Shown: positions 36,764 through 52,079, counted from the first letter of the stretch. The stretch is DNA of 64,000 nt from Streptomyces sp. SAI-127 (GCF_029894425.1 NZ_JARXYJ010000001.1:7460501-7524500), one strand, 5' to 3'. Numbers and translations: made by a program. Notes: generated from the sequence alone by a model not told the origin.

Positions 36764-37330
36764 ATGCAGATCCGCGCCCGCCTGAGCACGAGTGCCGACG
36801 GCTACGTGACCACGCCGAACGGCTGGCCCGCACTGACCGCCGACCCCTCGTTCGTCTCCGGCCAGAGCCACGGCATCCGGGAGTTCCTGGCGGACTGCGA
36901 GGCCGCGCTCATGGGCCGTACGACCTTCGAGCCCGCGCTGACCAACAGCCGCTGGCCGTGGCCCGACCTCGACGTGTTCGTCCTCGGCTCGCACCGCCCG
37001 GAGGGCACCCCGGACCACGTCACCACCGACAGCGACCCGGTACGGCTGCTGGAGAAGCTCCGCGCGGCCAACCGGGGCGGCGACGTCCACCTCATCGGCG
37101 GCCCGCGCACGATCGGCACCTTCCACGCCCTCGGCGCGCTCGACCGTCTCGAACTGGTCGTCCTGCCCCTGCTGTTCGGCGGCGGCATGCAGCTGACCCC
37201 CGCGCTCAGCCCCGAGGCCGGACTGACCTTCCAGAGCCAACGCGCCCTGCCCGGAGGGTCCGTGGAGATCGTCTACTCCTGCCGGGGCAGTCGCGGCGAC
37301 CTGCCGGGCAAGCCCGCCAGCCAGCGCTGA
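36764..37330 (+). CDS. Dihydrofolate reductase/RibD C-terminal-like protein
   Basis: A 188-residue protein with the DHFR-like fold of the RibD C-terminal family. It has an N-terminal strand ([17 protein letters not shown]), [12 protein letters not shown], and the cofactor-binding [17 protein letters not shown] with [10 protein letters not shown]. These proteins reduce pteridine- or riboflavin-related compounds with NADPH, though many are unassigned. ATG 36764 follows GAGGAG. It sits between the aglA terminator and the amylase promoter and seems unrelated to starch use. Confidence 0.88.
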   Translation: MQIRARLSTSADGYVTTPNGWPALTADPSFVSGQSHGIREFLADCEAALMGRTTFEPALTNSRWPWPDLDVFVLGSHRPEGTPDHVTTDSDPVRLLEKLRAANRGGDVHLIGGPRTIGTFHALGALDRLELVVLPLLFGGGMQLTPALSPEAGLTFQSQRALPGGSVEIVYSCRGSRGDLPGKPASQR

Positions 37331-37340
37331 GCAGAGTAGG

Positions 37341-37391
37341 TGAAAGTTCTTTCTCTTGCTTTCAAGAGTCTTGCTGTAAACATTTCGGCAG
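37341..37391 (+). promoter_or_regulatory. Amylase promoter region with MalR-type boxes
   Basis: An AT-rich block with CTTGCT (37355-37360), TTCAAG (37361-37366) and CTTGCT (37370-37375). It is clearly homologous to 38855-38915 upstream of the pullulanase gene, starting with the same TGAAAGTTCTTTC. Confidence 0.65.
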
Positions 37392-37452
37392 CGGTACGTT
37401 CTCGCCGGCGCCAGGCAAAGACGCCTGGCCGTCACGCAAGGAGAACCCCCAC

Positions 37453-38838
37453 GTGATATCGAGATGGACCGCATCCGCTGTCGCCACCGCCGCCGCGCTC
37501 GCCGCCGCGGTGGCCGTGCCGGCCCCCCAGGCCGCCTACGCCTCCCCGCCCGGAACCAAGGACGTCACCGCCGTCCTCTTCGAGTGGAACTTCGCCTCCG
37601 TCGCCAAGGAGTGCACCAACACCCTCGGCCCCGCCGGATACGGCTCCGTGCAGGTCTCCCCGCCCGCCGAGCACATCCAGGGCTCGCAGTGGTGGACCTC
37701 GTACCAGCCGGTCAGCTACAGGATCGCGGGGCGCCTCGGTGACGCCACCGCCTTCAGGAACATGGTCACCACCTGCCACGCGGCCGGTGTGAAGGTCGTC
37801 GTCGACACCGTCATCAACCACATGTCCGCGGGCAGCGGCACCGGTACCGGCGGATCGTCGTACACGAAGTACACCTACCCGGGCCTGTACTCCTCGTACG
37901 ACATGGACGACTGCACGTCGACCATCACCGACTACACCAATCGCGCCAACGTCCAGAACTGCGAACTCGTCGGCCTCGCCGACCTGGACACCGGCGAGGA
38001 GTACGTCCGCGCCACCATCGCCGGCTACATGAACTCCCTGCTCGGCTACGGCGTCGACGGCTTCCGCATCGACGCGGCCAAGCACATCCCGGCCACCGAC
38101 CTCGCCAACATCAAGTCACGTCTGACGAACCCCTCCGTCTACTGGAAGCAGGAGGTCATCTACGGCAGCGGGGAGGCCGTCCAGCCCACCGAGTACACGG
38201 GCAACGGGGACGTCCAGGAGTTCCGCTACGCCTACGACCTCAAGCGCGTCTTCAACAACGAGAACCTCGCCTATCTGAAGAACTACGGCGAGGGCTGGGG
38301 CTACATGAACAGCTCGGTGGCCGGCGTCTTCGTCGACAACCACGACACCGAGCGCAACGGCTCCACGCTCAACTACAAGGACGGCGCGAACTACACCCTC
38401 GCCAACGTCTTCATGCTCGCCCACCCGTACGGCGCCCCGGACATCAACTCCGGCTACGAATGGTCCGACACGGACGCGGGCCCGCCCAACAACGGTTCGG
38501 TGAACGCCTGTTGGCAGGACGGCTGGAAGTGTCAGCACGCCTGGCCGGAGATCCTGCGCATGGTCGCCTTCCGCAACGCCACCCGCGGTGAGCCGGTCAC
38601 CAACTGGTGGGACAACGGCGGCGACGCGATCGCCTTCGGGCGGGGCGCCAAGGGCTACGTCGCCATCAACCACGAGTCCGGCAGCCTGAGCCGTACCTAC
38701 CAGACCTCGCTGCCCGCCGGGACGTACTGCAACGTGCAGAACAACACGAGCGTGACGGTCGGCTCCAACGGCCAGTTCACGGCCACGCTCGGGTCCAACA
38801 CGGCACTGGCGATCTACGCGGGCAAGTCAAGCTGCTGA
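37453..38838 (+). CDS. Secreted alpha-amylase (GH13)
   Basis: A 461-residue secreted alpha-amylase of the animal/Streptomyces type. The signal peptide covers about residues 1-34 (hydrophobic core, then AAYASP). Catalytic residues are visible as the nucleophile GFRIDAAKH, the acid/base WKQEVIYG and the transition-state Asp [19 protein letters not shown] is region I. Four or more Cys suggest disulfides. There is no starch-binding C-terminal domain, consistent with its short length. GTG 37453 follows AAGGAG and matches the leader and first codons of the pullulanase gene. It provides maltodextrins for MalEFG. Confidence 0.96.
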   Translation: MISRWTASAVATAAALAAAVAVPAPQAAYASPPGTKDVTAVLFEWNFASVAKECTNTLGPAGYGSVQVSPPAEHIQGSQWWTSYQPVSYRIAGRLGDATAFRNMVTTCHAAGVKVVVDTVINHMSAGSGTGTGGSSYTKYTYPGLYSSYDMDDCTSTITDYTNRANVQNCELVGLADLDTGEEYVRATIAGYMNSLLGYGVDGFRIDAAKHIPATDLANIKSRLTNPSVYWKQEVIYGSGEAVQPTEYTGNGDVQEFRYAYDLKRVFNNENLAYLKNYGEGWGYMNSSVAGVFVDNHDTERNGSTLNYKDGANYTLANVFMLAHPYGAPDINSGYEWSDTDAGPPNNGSVNACWQDGWKCQHAWPEILRMVAFRNATRGEPVTNWWDNGGDAIAFGRGAKGYVAINHESGSLSRTYQTSLPAGTYCNVQNNTSVTVGSNGQFTATLGSNTALAIYAGKSSC

Positions 38839-38854
38839 GCGACTCACGGAAACA

Positions 38855-38915
38855 CTGAAAGTTCTTTCCGGCTGTTTCAAGACTATTGCTGTAAGGCTTG
38901 CGGCGGCGATACGGT
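38855..38915 (+). promoter_or_regulatory. Pullulanase promoter region with MalR-type boxes
   Basis: A homologue of the amylase upstream block: CTGAAAGTTCTTTC, TTTCAAGACTATTGCTGTAA and GGCTTGCGG in the same order. Likely co-regulation by MalR. Confidence 0.6.
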
Positions 38916-38963
38916 CGCGCGGGGTCGGACCCACAGAGCCGTCATCGCAAGGAGTCCACGTCA

Positions 38964-44363
<5,400 letters not shown>

Positions 44364-44379
44364 CTGAAGGCATTACCTT

Positions 44380-44414
44380 GGTGGAGCAGAGCCCGAACCC
44401 CGCTCTGCTCCACC
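44380..44414 (+). terminator. Terminator after the pullulanase gene
   Basis: A 13-bp perfect stem, 44380-44392 (GGTGGAGCAGAGC) with 44402-44414, lies 16 bases past the stop and ends just before the next gene's start region. Confidence 0.8.
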
Positions 44415-44436
44415 GGTGTTGCCCGAGGGCGGACAG

Positions 44437-46056
44437 ATGGATGCAAAAGCCAAGCTGACAGGCACGACCGTGATGGTCGTGGACGACGTGGAGGCCAGCC
44501 GGTACGCCATGGGCACCGTGCTGAGCCGGGCCGGGCATCGCGTCGTACCGGTCGCCACCGGTGGCGAGGCCCTCGCGGAACTCGACACACGGCTGCGCAA
44601 GGGCACCCTGCCGGACGTGGCCCTCGTCGACGTGGGGCTGCCCGACATGAGCGGCTTCGACCTGTGCCGGCTGTTCAAGGAACGCCCGCACACGGCCGGG
44701 ATGCCCGTGGTGCACTTCTCGGCCTCCGCGGTGCCCCCGGCCGTGCACTGCGCGGGCATGGACATGGGTGTCGAGGCCTATCTGAAGGTGCCCGCCGAGC
44801 CCCTGGAGATCGAGGCGGTCGTCCGGGCCGCCGTACGCAACGCGCAACTGCGGGCCGGTGACCGGGCGTTGGTGCGACGGCTCACCCTGCTGTCCGAGAC
44901 GATCGTCACCATCCAGGCGGCGCGCACCCTTCAGGAGCTCTCCGACGCGGCCGCCGAGGGTCTCTCGCGGCTCACCGGCACCCCCGGCGCCGTCTTCGTC
45001 CTCGACCAGGACGACGTGCTCTACCGCGGCCTGTCCCGCGACCGCATCCCCGTCGCCCTGCCCGACGAGGACGCCGACCGGGCCGTGGCCGCCCTGCTGC
45101 GCCGGCTCACCCGGGGGCAGGCCGGAGTGCAGCTCACCACCGTGCCCGCGCCGCTGTGGCCCGCCGGGTTCTTCCGGCCCGGCGTCGAGCACGACGCCCG
45201 GCTCGCGCTCGTCGTCACCCAGGACGGCCGGGCACCGGTGTGCCTGGCCGCGCCCGCGCGCGGGATGCGCAGGGTGGGTCTGGAGGGCGAGACCCTGCTG
45301 GCCCAGCTCGCGCAGGCCACCGCGCTCGCCGCCCAGCCGCTGCTCATGTACAAGGTCGAGCGGCATGTCGCCCTCACCCTCCAGCACAGCTTCCTGCCCC
45401 AGCCGCACCGGCTGCCCGAACTGCCGGGCATCGACGTCGTGGTCCGTTACGTCCCCGCCTCCCGGCAGACCGAGATCGGCGGCGACTTCTACGCCGCCCT
45501 GCGCGTGGACGAGGGGGTGCTCACCGCGGTCGGGGACGTCGTCGGGCACTCGCTGGACGCGGCGACCGTCATGGTCGAGCTCCGGCACGCGCTGCGCGCC
45601 TACGCCGTGGACGAGAGCGATCCGGCCGTGCTCGCCCAGCGCCTCGACCGGACGCTCCAGCGCTACCACCCCGACACCACGGCCACCGTGTGCCTGGCCC
45701 TGATCGACCCGGACACCGGGCGCACCCGGATCGCCAACGCCGGCCACATCCCGCCGCTGATCGTCCGCGACACCGGCACCGCCGACTACGCCAAGGCGGC
45801 AGGACCGCTGCTCGGCGTCGGCCTGCCCCATCCGCCGGCCACCGAGCTGTTCCTCGAACCCACCGACCGGCTCCTCATGGTCACCGACGGCCTCATCGAG
45901 ACCCGGGGGACCGACCTCACGGCCTCCCTGGAACACCTCCGCGCGGCCTCCTCCGGCGCCCTGCCCGGCCTGGACGCCCTGTGCGACACCCTCCTGGACA
46001 CCTTCGGCCACGACCGGGAGGACGACATCGCCATGCTGGCGCTGCGGCTAGGGTGA
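44437..46056 (+). CDS. Receiver-PP2C (SpoIIE/RsbU-type) protein phosphatase
   Basis: A 539-residue signalling protein. It has an N-terminal response-regulator receiver (VMVVDDVEASRYA, phospho-Asp in DVALVDVGLPDMSGFD, Lys near YLKVPAEP), a linker/GAF-like region (about 150-310), then a PP2C phosphatase (TEIGGDFYAALRV, GDVVGHSLDA, VTDGLIETR and the terminal DDIAMLALR metal residues). Such proteins dephosphorylate anti-anti-sigma factors, so it probably feeds stress or developmental sigma control. ATG 44437 is favoured over GTG 44416. No cognate kinase is adjacent. Confidence 0.93.
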   Translation: MDAKAKLTGTTVMVVDDVEASRYAMGTVLSRAGHRVVPVATGGEALAELDTRLRKGTLPDVALVDVGLPDMSGFDLCRLFKERPHTAGMPVVHFSASAVPPAVHCAGMDMGVEAYLKVPAEPLEIEAVVRAAVRNAQLRAGDRALVRRLTLLSETIVTIQAARTLQELSDAAAEGLSRLTGTPGAVFVLDQDDVLYRGLSRDRIPVALPDEDADRAVAALLRRLTRGQAGVQLTTVPAPLWPAGFFRPGVEHDARLALVVTQDGRAPVCLAAPARGMRRVGLEGETLLAQLAQATALAAQPLLMYKVERHVALTLQHSFLPQPHRLPELPGIDVVVRYVPASRQTEIGGDFYAALRVDEGVLTAVGDVVGHSLDAATVMVELRHALRAYAVDESDPAVLAQRLDRTLQRYHPDTTATVCLALIDPDTGRTRIANAGHIPPLIVRDTGTADYAKAAGPLLGVGLPHPPATELFLEPTDRLLMVTDGLIETRGTDLTASLEHLRAASSGALPGLDALCDTLLDTFGHDREDDIAMLALRLG

Positions 46057-46084
46057 CCTGTGCCGTCGTAGAACAGGAGTCCTC

Positions 46085-46438
46085 ATGCCGCAGATCACCG
46101 TCGAACACTCCCCGTATCTCGACCATGTCGACTGGGAGGAGTTCGCCCTGGCGCTGCACCCGGTCGTCGTCGAGACGGCGGCCGCGAAGCTCGAGGCGTG
46201 CAAGACCCGGGTCCTGCGCACCGAGGACGAGGCGGTCGGCGGCGAGATCAGGAACCACGCGATCGTGAACGTCACGCTCGCCCTGCTCGCCGGACGGTCC
46301 GAGGAGACGAAGGCGAAGCTCACCGAGGCCGTCGTGGAACTCCTGCGCAAGCACGTCGGACCCGTGGACGGCCTCACCGTGCACCTCTCCGCCGAGGTAC
46401 GCGACCTGGACGCCTCCTACACCAAGGCCGTGCTCTAG
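46085..46438 (+). CDS. 5-carboxymethyl-2-hydroxymuconate isomerase (tautomerase family)
   Basis: A 117-residue protein matching the CHMI family of the tautomerase superfamily. After Met removal the catalytic Pro becomes the N-terminus (MPQITVEHSPYLD), and the rest keeps the beta-alpha-beta trimer-forming pattern. In homoprotocatechuate degradation it isomerises 5-carboxymethyl-2-hydroxymuconate; no other pathway gene is nearby, so the role here may differ. ATG 46085 has AGGAG upstream. Its stop shares CTAG with the convergent TetR gene. Confidence 0.88.
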   Translation: MPQITVEHSPYLDHVDWEEFALALHPVVVETAAAKLEACKTRVLRTEDEAVGGEIRNHAIVNVTLALLAGRSEETKAKLTEAVVELLRKHVGPVDGLTVHLSAEVRDLDASYTKAVL

Positions 46439-47124
46439 GAGGCCAGTGCGATCAGCCGGGCGGCGAGGTCGGTGAAGGGACCGTCGTTCGGCTCGTCCCT
46501 GAGCATGTGGCGCAGCAGCGCGGTCATCTCCTCGTCGTAGGCCGCGCTCACCGCGGCCAGCGCGGCGAAGCTGTGCACGAGCTGGGTCTCGAGTTCGGCG
46601 CGCGGGATGCGCCGGCCGTCCAGCCAGATCAGGGCCGTCGACTCGACGAGCGAGATCCAGGAGCGGATGAGCAGTTCCAGCCGGGCGGGCGGGTCCGTCA
46701 CCCGCAGATGCGACAGGATCTGCTCATAGGCGACCTGCCGTACGGAGTCGATGAGCGCGTTCGTCGCCGAGGAGCCGACCGCGGGCCCCCCGCGCATCAA
46801 CGCCGAGAAACCCGGTCCGTGTTCGTCCACGAAGTCGAAGAACCGGCGCATCACCCGCAGCAGCCGGCCGCCCAGCGACCCCTCGTGCGGTTCCTCGAAC
46901 CGGCTCGCCAGATCCTGCGCCGCGCGCTGCAACGCGGCCTCGTACAGGCTGAGTTTGCCGGGGAAGTAGTGATAGACCAGCGGCCGCGAGATACCGGCCG
47001 CCGCCGCTATCTCGTCGATGGAGACCTCGTCGGGCGAGCGGCGGGCGAACAGTTCGAGGGCGACGCCGATCAACTGCTGACGCCGTTCCTCGACGCCCAT
47101 TCTTCGGCGGACCCCGGTAGTCAT
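46435..47124 (-). CDS. TetR/AcrR family transcriptional regulator
   Basis: A 229-residue TetR regulator. The N-terminal HTH is at about residues 15-60 (VSIDEIAAAAGISRPLVYHY then FPGKLSLYEAAL), followed by a helical ligand domain. No exporter or enzyme is adjacent on the same strand, so the target is not evident. Its stop codon overlaps the stop of the CHMI gene within a CTAG tetranucleotide. A short basic N-terminus precedes the HTH. Confidence 0.92.
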   Translation of the reverse strand: MTTGVRRRMGVEERRQQLIGVALELFARRSPDEVSIDEIAAAAGISRPLVYHYFPGKLSLYEAALQRAAQDLASRFEEPHEGSLGGRLLRVMRRFFDFVDEHGPGFSALMRGGPAVGSSATNALIDSVRQVAYEQILSHLRVTDPPARLELLIRSWISLVESTALIWLDGRRIPRAELETQLVHSFAALAAVSAAYDEEMTALLRHMLRDEPNDGPFTDLAARLIALAS

Positions 47125-47191
47125 ACGAACACCTTACCGATCGGATACGGCCTGGAACGGGCTGGACCGACCAGCGGTATTCACAGCCGCT

Positions 47192-49117
47192 CTACCGGAG
47201 CCCGCTGACCGCCCGCCCGTCCTCCAGGGTCCCCTTCAGCTCGGCCTGGGCCCCCTGCTTCGCCTTCGCGGCCAGCAGATTGCCGTCCGCCGTCGCCCGG
47301 ACCCCGCCCGACGCGTTGATCGAGGACGTCCCCCGGCTCCCCGCCGCCAGCAGGTACCAGGTACCCGTCCCCGACTTCCACAGCACCCCGGCCAGCACCT
47401 GCGGATCCTTCGCCCCGCACGCCGGCACGTTCTCGGCCTTCGCCGCGACCGCCCCGTACCTTCCGCCCGGCGTGTGGAACTGGGCCAGCACCCGCTCCCC
47501 GCCGCCCTGCCAGGTCTCGGCCCGGGTGCACACCCAAGTGGCCGAACCGCTCGCGTCGGGCAGCGGCTGCGCCGCGTAGGCCCAGGCGTTCACACTGCGC
47601 ACGCCCGCGGAGCGCATCGCGCCCAGCGAGCAGGCGTACGGCGCCCAGGCGCGCAGCGCGCCCGCCCCGGACACGTCCTTCACGGAGCCGGGGCGGCCGG
47701 TGGTCAGGCGGGCCGGGACCAGTTCGCCCAGGTCGGTCAGCAACCGGGTGCCGGAGGCGTCCGTCAGCTGGAGCACGTTCCAGGACGTGCAGGGGCCGCT
47801 CTGCGCGGGGCCGGCCATCGGCGCGGTGGTGCCGCCTGCCAGCGCGAGATCGGTGGCGTCGGAGTCCGGCTTCAGCAGGTCCCGGTCGGCCGCCTTGGTC
47901 ACCCAAGGGGCCGTCAGATAGCGGATGTTGCCGTCGGCCCGGCCCAGGACGACCGCGCTCGCCTCCGCCCGGCCGGCTCCGTCGACCCGCGCGAAGTCGA
48001 GGGCGGCACCCTTGGTGCTGTCCCGCGGCTCGGCGTAGCGGACGATGCGCAGACCGTCGTAGAGGATCACCACGCGCGCGTTGTCGACGGTCCCGGCGTA
48101 CAGCAGCTGCGGCGGGCCGGAGGGGCCGCCCGAGGGGGTGCCGGGGGTCGCGGAGACCTGGACGGTCTCGCCGGGGCGGGCCCACACGGCGAGGGCTCGG
48201 CGCAGGAGGGCCGAGTCGCCGGTGAGGTCGCCGCGCGCCGGCCACACGGAGAAGTCGGTGCGGGCGGAGGACTCCCACGCGGCGCCCGGGACCTTCAGCA
48301 GCAGGGCCGGGTCCAGAGCCGCCTGGGCGGCGGGGTTCCGCGCGTAGGGGGGCGCGGCCGCGCCGTCGGGGGCCCAGCCGTCGCCCGGCATGCCGAGCAG
48401 CGCCCCGCACACGGCGACGGCCGCCGCAGCGGTGAGCGCGGCCTTCATGTGCTGCCTGCGCCGCATCAGGTCGGTGGGCCGGGCCTGGAGCGAGCAGGGG
48501 TCGAACTCGGGGGAGTCGAGGAGGGCGTACTCGGCCTGCGCGGAGTCGGCCTCGTCGAGGGCCGCGTCCACGTCCGCCACGCCCGCCGCCGTCAGCAGAC
48601 CGCGTACGTCGCTGTCGGGGAGCTTCTCCAGGCCGCGCAGGACGTAGGCGGCACGGGCCGGGCCGGTCAGGGCCGACAGGCTCTGGTCCAGGGCCAGTTC
48701 GTCGGCGCCGCCGGAGCGCGGGAAGAGCCTCAGGCCCCACACCTGGGGGAGCAGCGGCGGGAGCTGGGAGCGCTTGGGCCACGCCTTGCGCCGGAGCGGC
48801 AGCCCCGCCTCCAATGCCGTACGCACCACCTGGAGGCGGACGAAGGCGTAGCCGGGGTCGCCCTCGCGGCCGTCCGGCTGGGCCGGGATCACGGGCGTCG
48901 CCGTGCGGCCCCGGGGCAGGGCACGCTGGGTGAGGGCGTGCGCGGTCAGGACCCGCCGGTTGCGGCCGAGGCCCGGCGGCAGCACCAGATACGCGAGCCG
49001 GACCAGCCGGGGGTAGTGCTCGACGAGCGCGGCCTCGGCCTGTTCGACGTCGACGACGGTGGCGGAGGCGGAGCCGGAAGCGGGTGCGGGGCGAGGGGCG
49101 ACATCCTGTGACTGCAC
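47192..49117 (-). CDS. Sigma-like/transmembrane fusion protein of unknown function
   Basis: A 641-residue protein. Residues about 25-210 resemble a degenerate ECF-sigma layout: a region-2-like segment (ALVEHYPRLVRLAYLVL) and a region-4-like segment (LSALTGPARAAYVLRGLEKL, LTAAGVADVDAAL). A transmembrane helix follows at about 228-248, then a long exported domain (250-641) with paired Cys and no family I can name. The sequence degeneracy suggests it is not an active sigma factor. It may be a membrane-tethered regulator. The TPR-like gene lies 48 bp upstream on the same strand. Confidence 0.7.
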   Translation of the reverse strand: MQSQDVAPRPAPASGSASATVVDVEQAEAALVEHYPRLVRLAYLVLPPGLGRNRRVLTAHALTQRALPRGRTATPVIPAQPDGREGDPGYAFVRLQVVRTALEAGLPLRRKAWPKRSQLPPLLPQVWGLRLFPRSGGADELALDQSLSALTGPARAAYVLRGLEKLPDSDVRGLLTAAGVADVDAALDEADSAQAEYALLDSPEFDPCSLQARPTDLMRRRQHMKAALTAAAAVAVCGALLGMPGDGWAPDGAAAPPYARNPAAQAALDPALLLKVPGAAWESSARTDFSVWPARGDLTGDSALLRRALAVWARPGETVQVSATPGTPSGGPSGPPQLLYAGTVDNARVVILYDGLRIVRYAEPRDSTKGAALDFARVDGAGRAEASAVVLGRADGNIRYLTAPWVTKAADRDLLKPDSDATDLALAGGTTAPMAGPAQSGPCTSWNVLQLTDASGTRLLTDLGELVPARLTTGRPGSVKDVSGAGALRAWAPYACSLGAMRSAGVRSVNAWAYAAQPLPDASGSATWVCTRAETWQGGGERVLAQFHTPGGRYGAVAAKAENVPACGAKDPQVLAGVLWKSGTGTWYLLAAGSRGTSSINASGGVRATADGNLLAAKAKQGAQAELKGTLEDGRAVSGLR

Positions 49118-49165
49118 GTTCAGCAGAACGAGCGAATCGGTGGTTGGTCACCGCCCCCGGGTGAA

Positions 49166-49675
49166 TCAGTCCTCCGGGTCGACCAGCGCGCGGGCGTAGC
49201 GGGCCATCGAGCGCTGGTAGCGCGGCAGATGGGGGGCGAGCGCACCCAGGACCAGCGACAGTCCCTCGCGGTCCCGGCCGAGGCTGGACAGGCACAGTGC
49301 CAGGGTGGCCCGTACGGCATCGTCCAACTCGTCGGACGGGGCGTCCAGTTCGGGAGTGAGCAGCTTGACGCCCTCCTCCGCCTGCCCCGTGTTCCGGAGC
49401 GAACTGGACAGCTGGATCTTGGCGCGCCGCCCCTTGTAGCCGCTTTCCCGGCTGAGCCCCCTCGCGAGCGCCTCCCGGTACAGCGGGACCGCCTTGTCCG
49501 AGTGCCCCGTCGAGTCCCAGGCGGAGGCCTGCTCGAACAGTCCGAGCGGGCTGCCGTCCGGCAGTTCGGCCACGAGCGCGTCGATCACGGCCCGGAACTC
49601 GGCCGCCCGTTCCTCCGGATAGTCGTCCAAAGTCGCCCAGGCGGCGACCACGCGCTTTTCCCAGTCCTCGTTCAC
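49166..49675 (-). CDS. TPR-repeat protein
   Basis: A 169-residue, fully helical protein built of tetratricopeptide-like repeats (GLFEQASAWDSTGHSDKAVP, SSLRNTGQAEEGVKLL, LALCLSSLGRDREGLSLVL). It should be a protein-interaction scaffold. It is close upstream of the sigma-like fusion on the same strand and may work with it. GTG 49675 (VNEDWEKR) is chosen over GTG 49711 because the family begins at the DWEKRV helix. Confidence 0.8.
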   Translation of the reverse strand: MNEDWEKRVVAAWATLDDYPEERAAEFRAVIDALVAELPDGSPLGLFEQASAWDSTGHSDKAVPLYREALARGLSRESGYKGRRAKIQLSSSLRNTGQAEEGVKLLTPELDAPSDELDDAVRATLALCLSSLGRDREGLSLVLGALAPHLPRYQRSMARYARALVDPED

Positions 49676-49803
49676 CGGCACACTTTCGCACAGCCGTACC
49701 CGTGGTGACACCAGGATTTGAGCGTCCCGCGCCTCGCAGCCGTATGGGAGGAGACGGACCCCCGCCGGGGCCCGTCCGACGTGACCCGTGACCGGAGGAA
49801 CAG

Positions 49804-50238
49804 ATGAGGTTGACCCGACCGATGCTCGCGCTGACCGGCGCGGCCGCGGTGCTGGCGCTGGCGGGCTGCGGATCCGGCGGTGACGCGAAGGCCGCCGCGG
49901 TGCCCTCCGCGGCCACCGGCAGTCTGGAGCACCTGGCCGCCGAGGTGAAGTGCACGCCCAACATCCAGATCGACGCCGACGAGCTGCGCCAGGCCGTGTG
50001 CAAGAAGTCCAAGGACGCCGACGGCAAGTTCATCCTCGCCACCTTCGCCACCGACCGCGGCCAGCGCGAGTGGATCAACGGCGCCAAGGACTACGGCGGT
50101 CACTTCCTGGTCGGCCGCAAATGGGTCGCCGTCGGTGACACCACCAAGACGGTGACAGTGCTCCGCAAGACGCTCGGCGGGGACATCGAGGAGGGCACGG
50201 ACCACTCGAAGATGGGCGCCACCCACTCGGCCCACTGA
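49804..50238 (+). CDS. Small putative lipoprotein
   Basis: A 144-residue exported protein with signal peptide and lipobox LALAGC (Cys near residue 22), then a compact domain with two Cys (VKCTPNIQIDAD, RQAVCKKSK) likely forming a disulfide, and a His-rich end (DHSKMGATHSAH). No family recognised. ATG 49804 follows CGGAGG. It is divergent from the TPR gene, and a strong terminator follows. Confidence 0.82.
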   Translation: MRLTRPMLALTGAAAVLALAGCGSGGDAKAAAVPSAATGSLEHLAAEVKCTPNIQIDADELRQAVCKKSKDADGKFILATFATDRGQREWINGAKDYGGHFLVGRKWVAVGDTTKTVTVLRKTLGGDIEEGTDHSKMGATHSAH

Positions 50239-50253
50239 GGAACCCGAACACGC

Positions 50254-50290
50254 GAAAGCCGGCGGTGAGAGATTCTCACCGCCGGCTTTC
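50254..50290. terminator. Bidirectional terminator
   Basis: A 17-bp perfect stem, 50254-50270 (GAAAGCCGGCGGTGAGA) with 50274-50290, three-base loop and terminal TTTC. It lies between the convergent lipoprotein and DUF1996 genes. Confidence 0.88.
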
Positions 50291-50298
50291 TCAGTGCG

Positions 50299-51897
50299 TC
50301 ACTGGCACTTCTTGCCGGTGTTGATGCAGTTGACCATCTTGTTCATCGTGTTCGTGGAGAAGAAGTTGATGAAGTCGTTGTGGTCGGTGATCGGCTTGTG
50401 CAGGTTCTCCGGGAAGGTGTCGACCGCGTAGGGGTTGACCACCGTGCCGTTCTCGAGCTTCGGGGCCGGGACGTTGTAGACGAGCCGGACCTGGAGCTGC
50501 GGGATCGCCTTGAAGCCGTTGGCGCAGGTGCCGTCCGCCTGGACGAAGGACACGTGCGTGCGGTGGTTGGCGCTGTCGATGTTCTGACCGTCCCAGCAGC
50601 TCTGGAAGTTGGTCGTACGCACCACCTGGCTGCCCTGCGGGCAGATCGGGTACTGGTCCTTCAGCTGCACCTTGTTCTCGAAGCCGGTGCAGCTCCAGTT
50701 CACGTTGGCGTTGGCGTTGCCGTTGACGAAGGCCTTCGCGTCACCGGTGATGATGCGCAGGGCGGTCGGCATCGCGACGACGTTGCCCTTCTTGTTGCCG
50801 ACGAACTTCAGCTGCGCCTGGGCGGGCTGGAGGATCTTGCCGACGTTGCCCTCCTTGCCACCACCGTCGTTGTTCTGGTCGAAGTCCTGCGACCCGTCCT
50901 GCAGGCGCAGCACCGGCCAGAAGTACGAGGACTTGTCGCCCTGGTTCTGGCAGCTGGTGCCGGCCCCGGCCAGTTCCTGGTCGCTCGCGAAGGCGTCGTT
51001 GTTCTGGTTGCCGACGTAGTCGTGCAGGTGGTGGGCGCCGTTGGCGACACCGGGGGCGACGATCACGTTGTCCGTGTTGTGGTTGTCGTTCCCGTTGGTG
51101 CCGCACTTCGTGGTGAAGGTGCCCCGCGAGCCCGAGTTGCCGTTGGCCGGGAGGCCGTTCTGGCCGACACCGAGCTGGGCGTTGCCCTGGACCTTGGTGA
51201 TGTCCACGAAGTCGGCCGCGACCGGGCCGTTGCCGCCCTGACCGCCGTTGCCCTGCTGCTGGCCGCCGTCCTGCTGACCGCCGTCCTGCTGCTGGCCGCC
51301 GTCCTGCTGACCGCCGTCCTGCTGGCCACCGTCCTGCTGGCCACCGTCCTGCTGCTGACCGCCGTCCTGCTGCTGGCCACCGTCCTGCTGCTGACCGCCG
51401 GTCTCGCCGGCGTTGGTCTGCGCGTTCTGCGTGGTGCAGGCGGCCAACTGGCTGAGCGACGTGTTGAACTGGCCACCGACCCGCTGGATGTCGAGGCGGA
51501 TCCGGTCGATCGTGGCCGCCCGCTTCTCCTTCAGGGGGCCGACGATGGCGTTCTGGACGAAGCCCGAGTCACCCGCCTGAGCCTGTCGCGTCGAGGCGAG
51601 CCTGGCGTAGGCCTCGGTGATCTGCTTGTCCAGGTTGGCCAGCTCCGTGGCCACACCCTGACGCGCCGACTGAGGCACGTTCGTCAGCTTCTGACCGACA
51701 TCGGGGCAGGAGATGGTCGCCACCTGCGCGGCGGCGGCCTTGGTCTGGTTCTGAGACCAGCCGTCGTTGTTGGACTCGTGCGCCGAGGCGTAGAAGTTCG
51801 CCCAGATCAGCCCGCCCCCACCGAGCGCTAGGGCCGCCGACGCGGCTATGGCCTTCGTGGCCATCGACGAGCGGCGTTTACGTGTATTGCGTCCCAT
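50299..51897 (-). CDS. Secreted DUF1996 protein with Gly/Gln/Asp repeat linker
   Basis: A 532-residue exported protein with an N-terminal signal/anchor helix, a helical stalk (about 50-155), then a low-complexity linker made of [16 protein letters not shown] repeats (about 165-225), and a DUF1996 domain (about 235-525). That domain shows [44 protein letters not shown] and the terminal DFINFF region. DUF1996 is found in fungal and actinobacterial secreted proteins; its activity is not established. ATG 51897 is well placed. It is monocistronic, with a 180-bp promoter region (51898-52079). Confidence 0.92.
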   Translation of the reverse strand: MGRNTRKRRSSMATKAIAASAALALGGGGLIWANFYASAHESNNDGWSQNQTKAAAAQVATISCPDVGQKLTNVPQSARQGVATELANLDKQITEAYARLASTRQAQAGDSGFVQNAIVGPLKEKRAATIDRIRLDIQRVGGQFNTSLSQLAACTTQNAQTNAGETGGQQQDGGQQQDGGQQQDGGQQDGGQQDGGQQDGGQQQDGGQQDGGQQQGNGGQGGNGPVAADFVDITKVQGNAQLGVGQNGLPANGNSGSRGTFTTKCGTNGNDNHNTDNVIVAPGVANGAHHLHDYVGNQNNDAFASDQELAGAGTSCQNQGDKSSYFWPVLRLQDGSQDFDQNNDGGGKEGNVGKILQPAQAQLKFVGNKKGNVVAMPTALRIITGDAKAFVNGNANANVNWSCTGFENKVQLKDQYPICPQGSQVVRTTNFQSCWDGQNIDSANHRTHVSFVQADGTCANGFKAIPQLQVRLVYNVPAPKLENGTVVNPYAVDTFPENLHKPITDHNDFINFFSTNTMNKMVNCINTGKKCQ

Positions 51898-52079
51898 GGA
51901 ACTCCTCTGACTTCCTTTTCCGGGCCATCGAGGCGCCCGACAGGAGTGAAGCGGCTCCCTCCCTTACGGATGCCGTCCCAGGGGTGTTCAGCCGCCCCAC
52001 AAACAAATCAGAGGTTTGCCGGGCACCGGGCTGACAACAGCCCGTTGAGCAGCAGGAGTTACAGAGAATGAGGGGTCGC

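Noticed and set aside
47181..50087. A 968-codon open frame on the minus strand
   Set aside because: It overlaps three better-supported genes and is Arg/Gly/Pro-rich shadow sequence typical of high-GC DNA.
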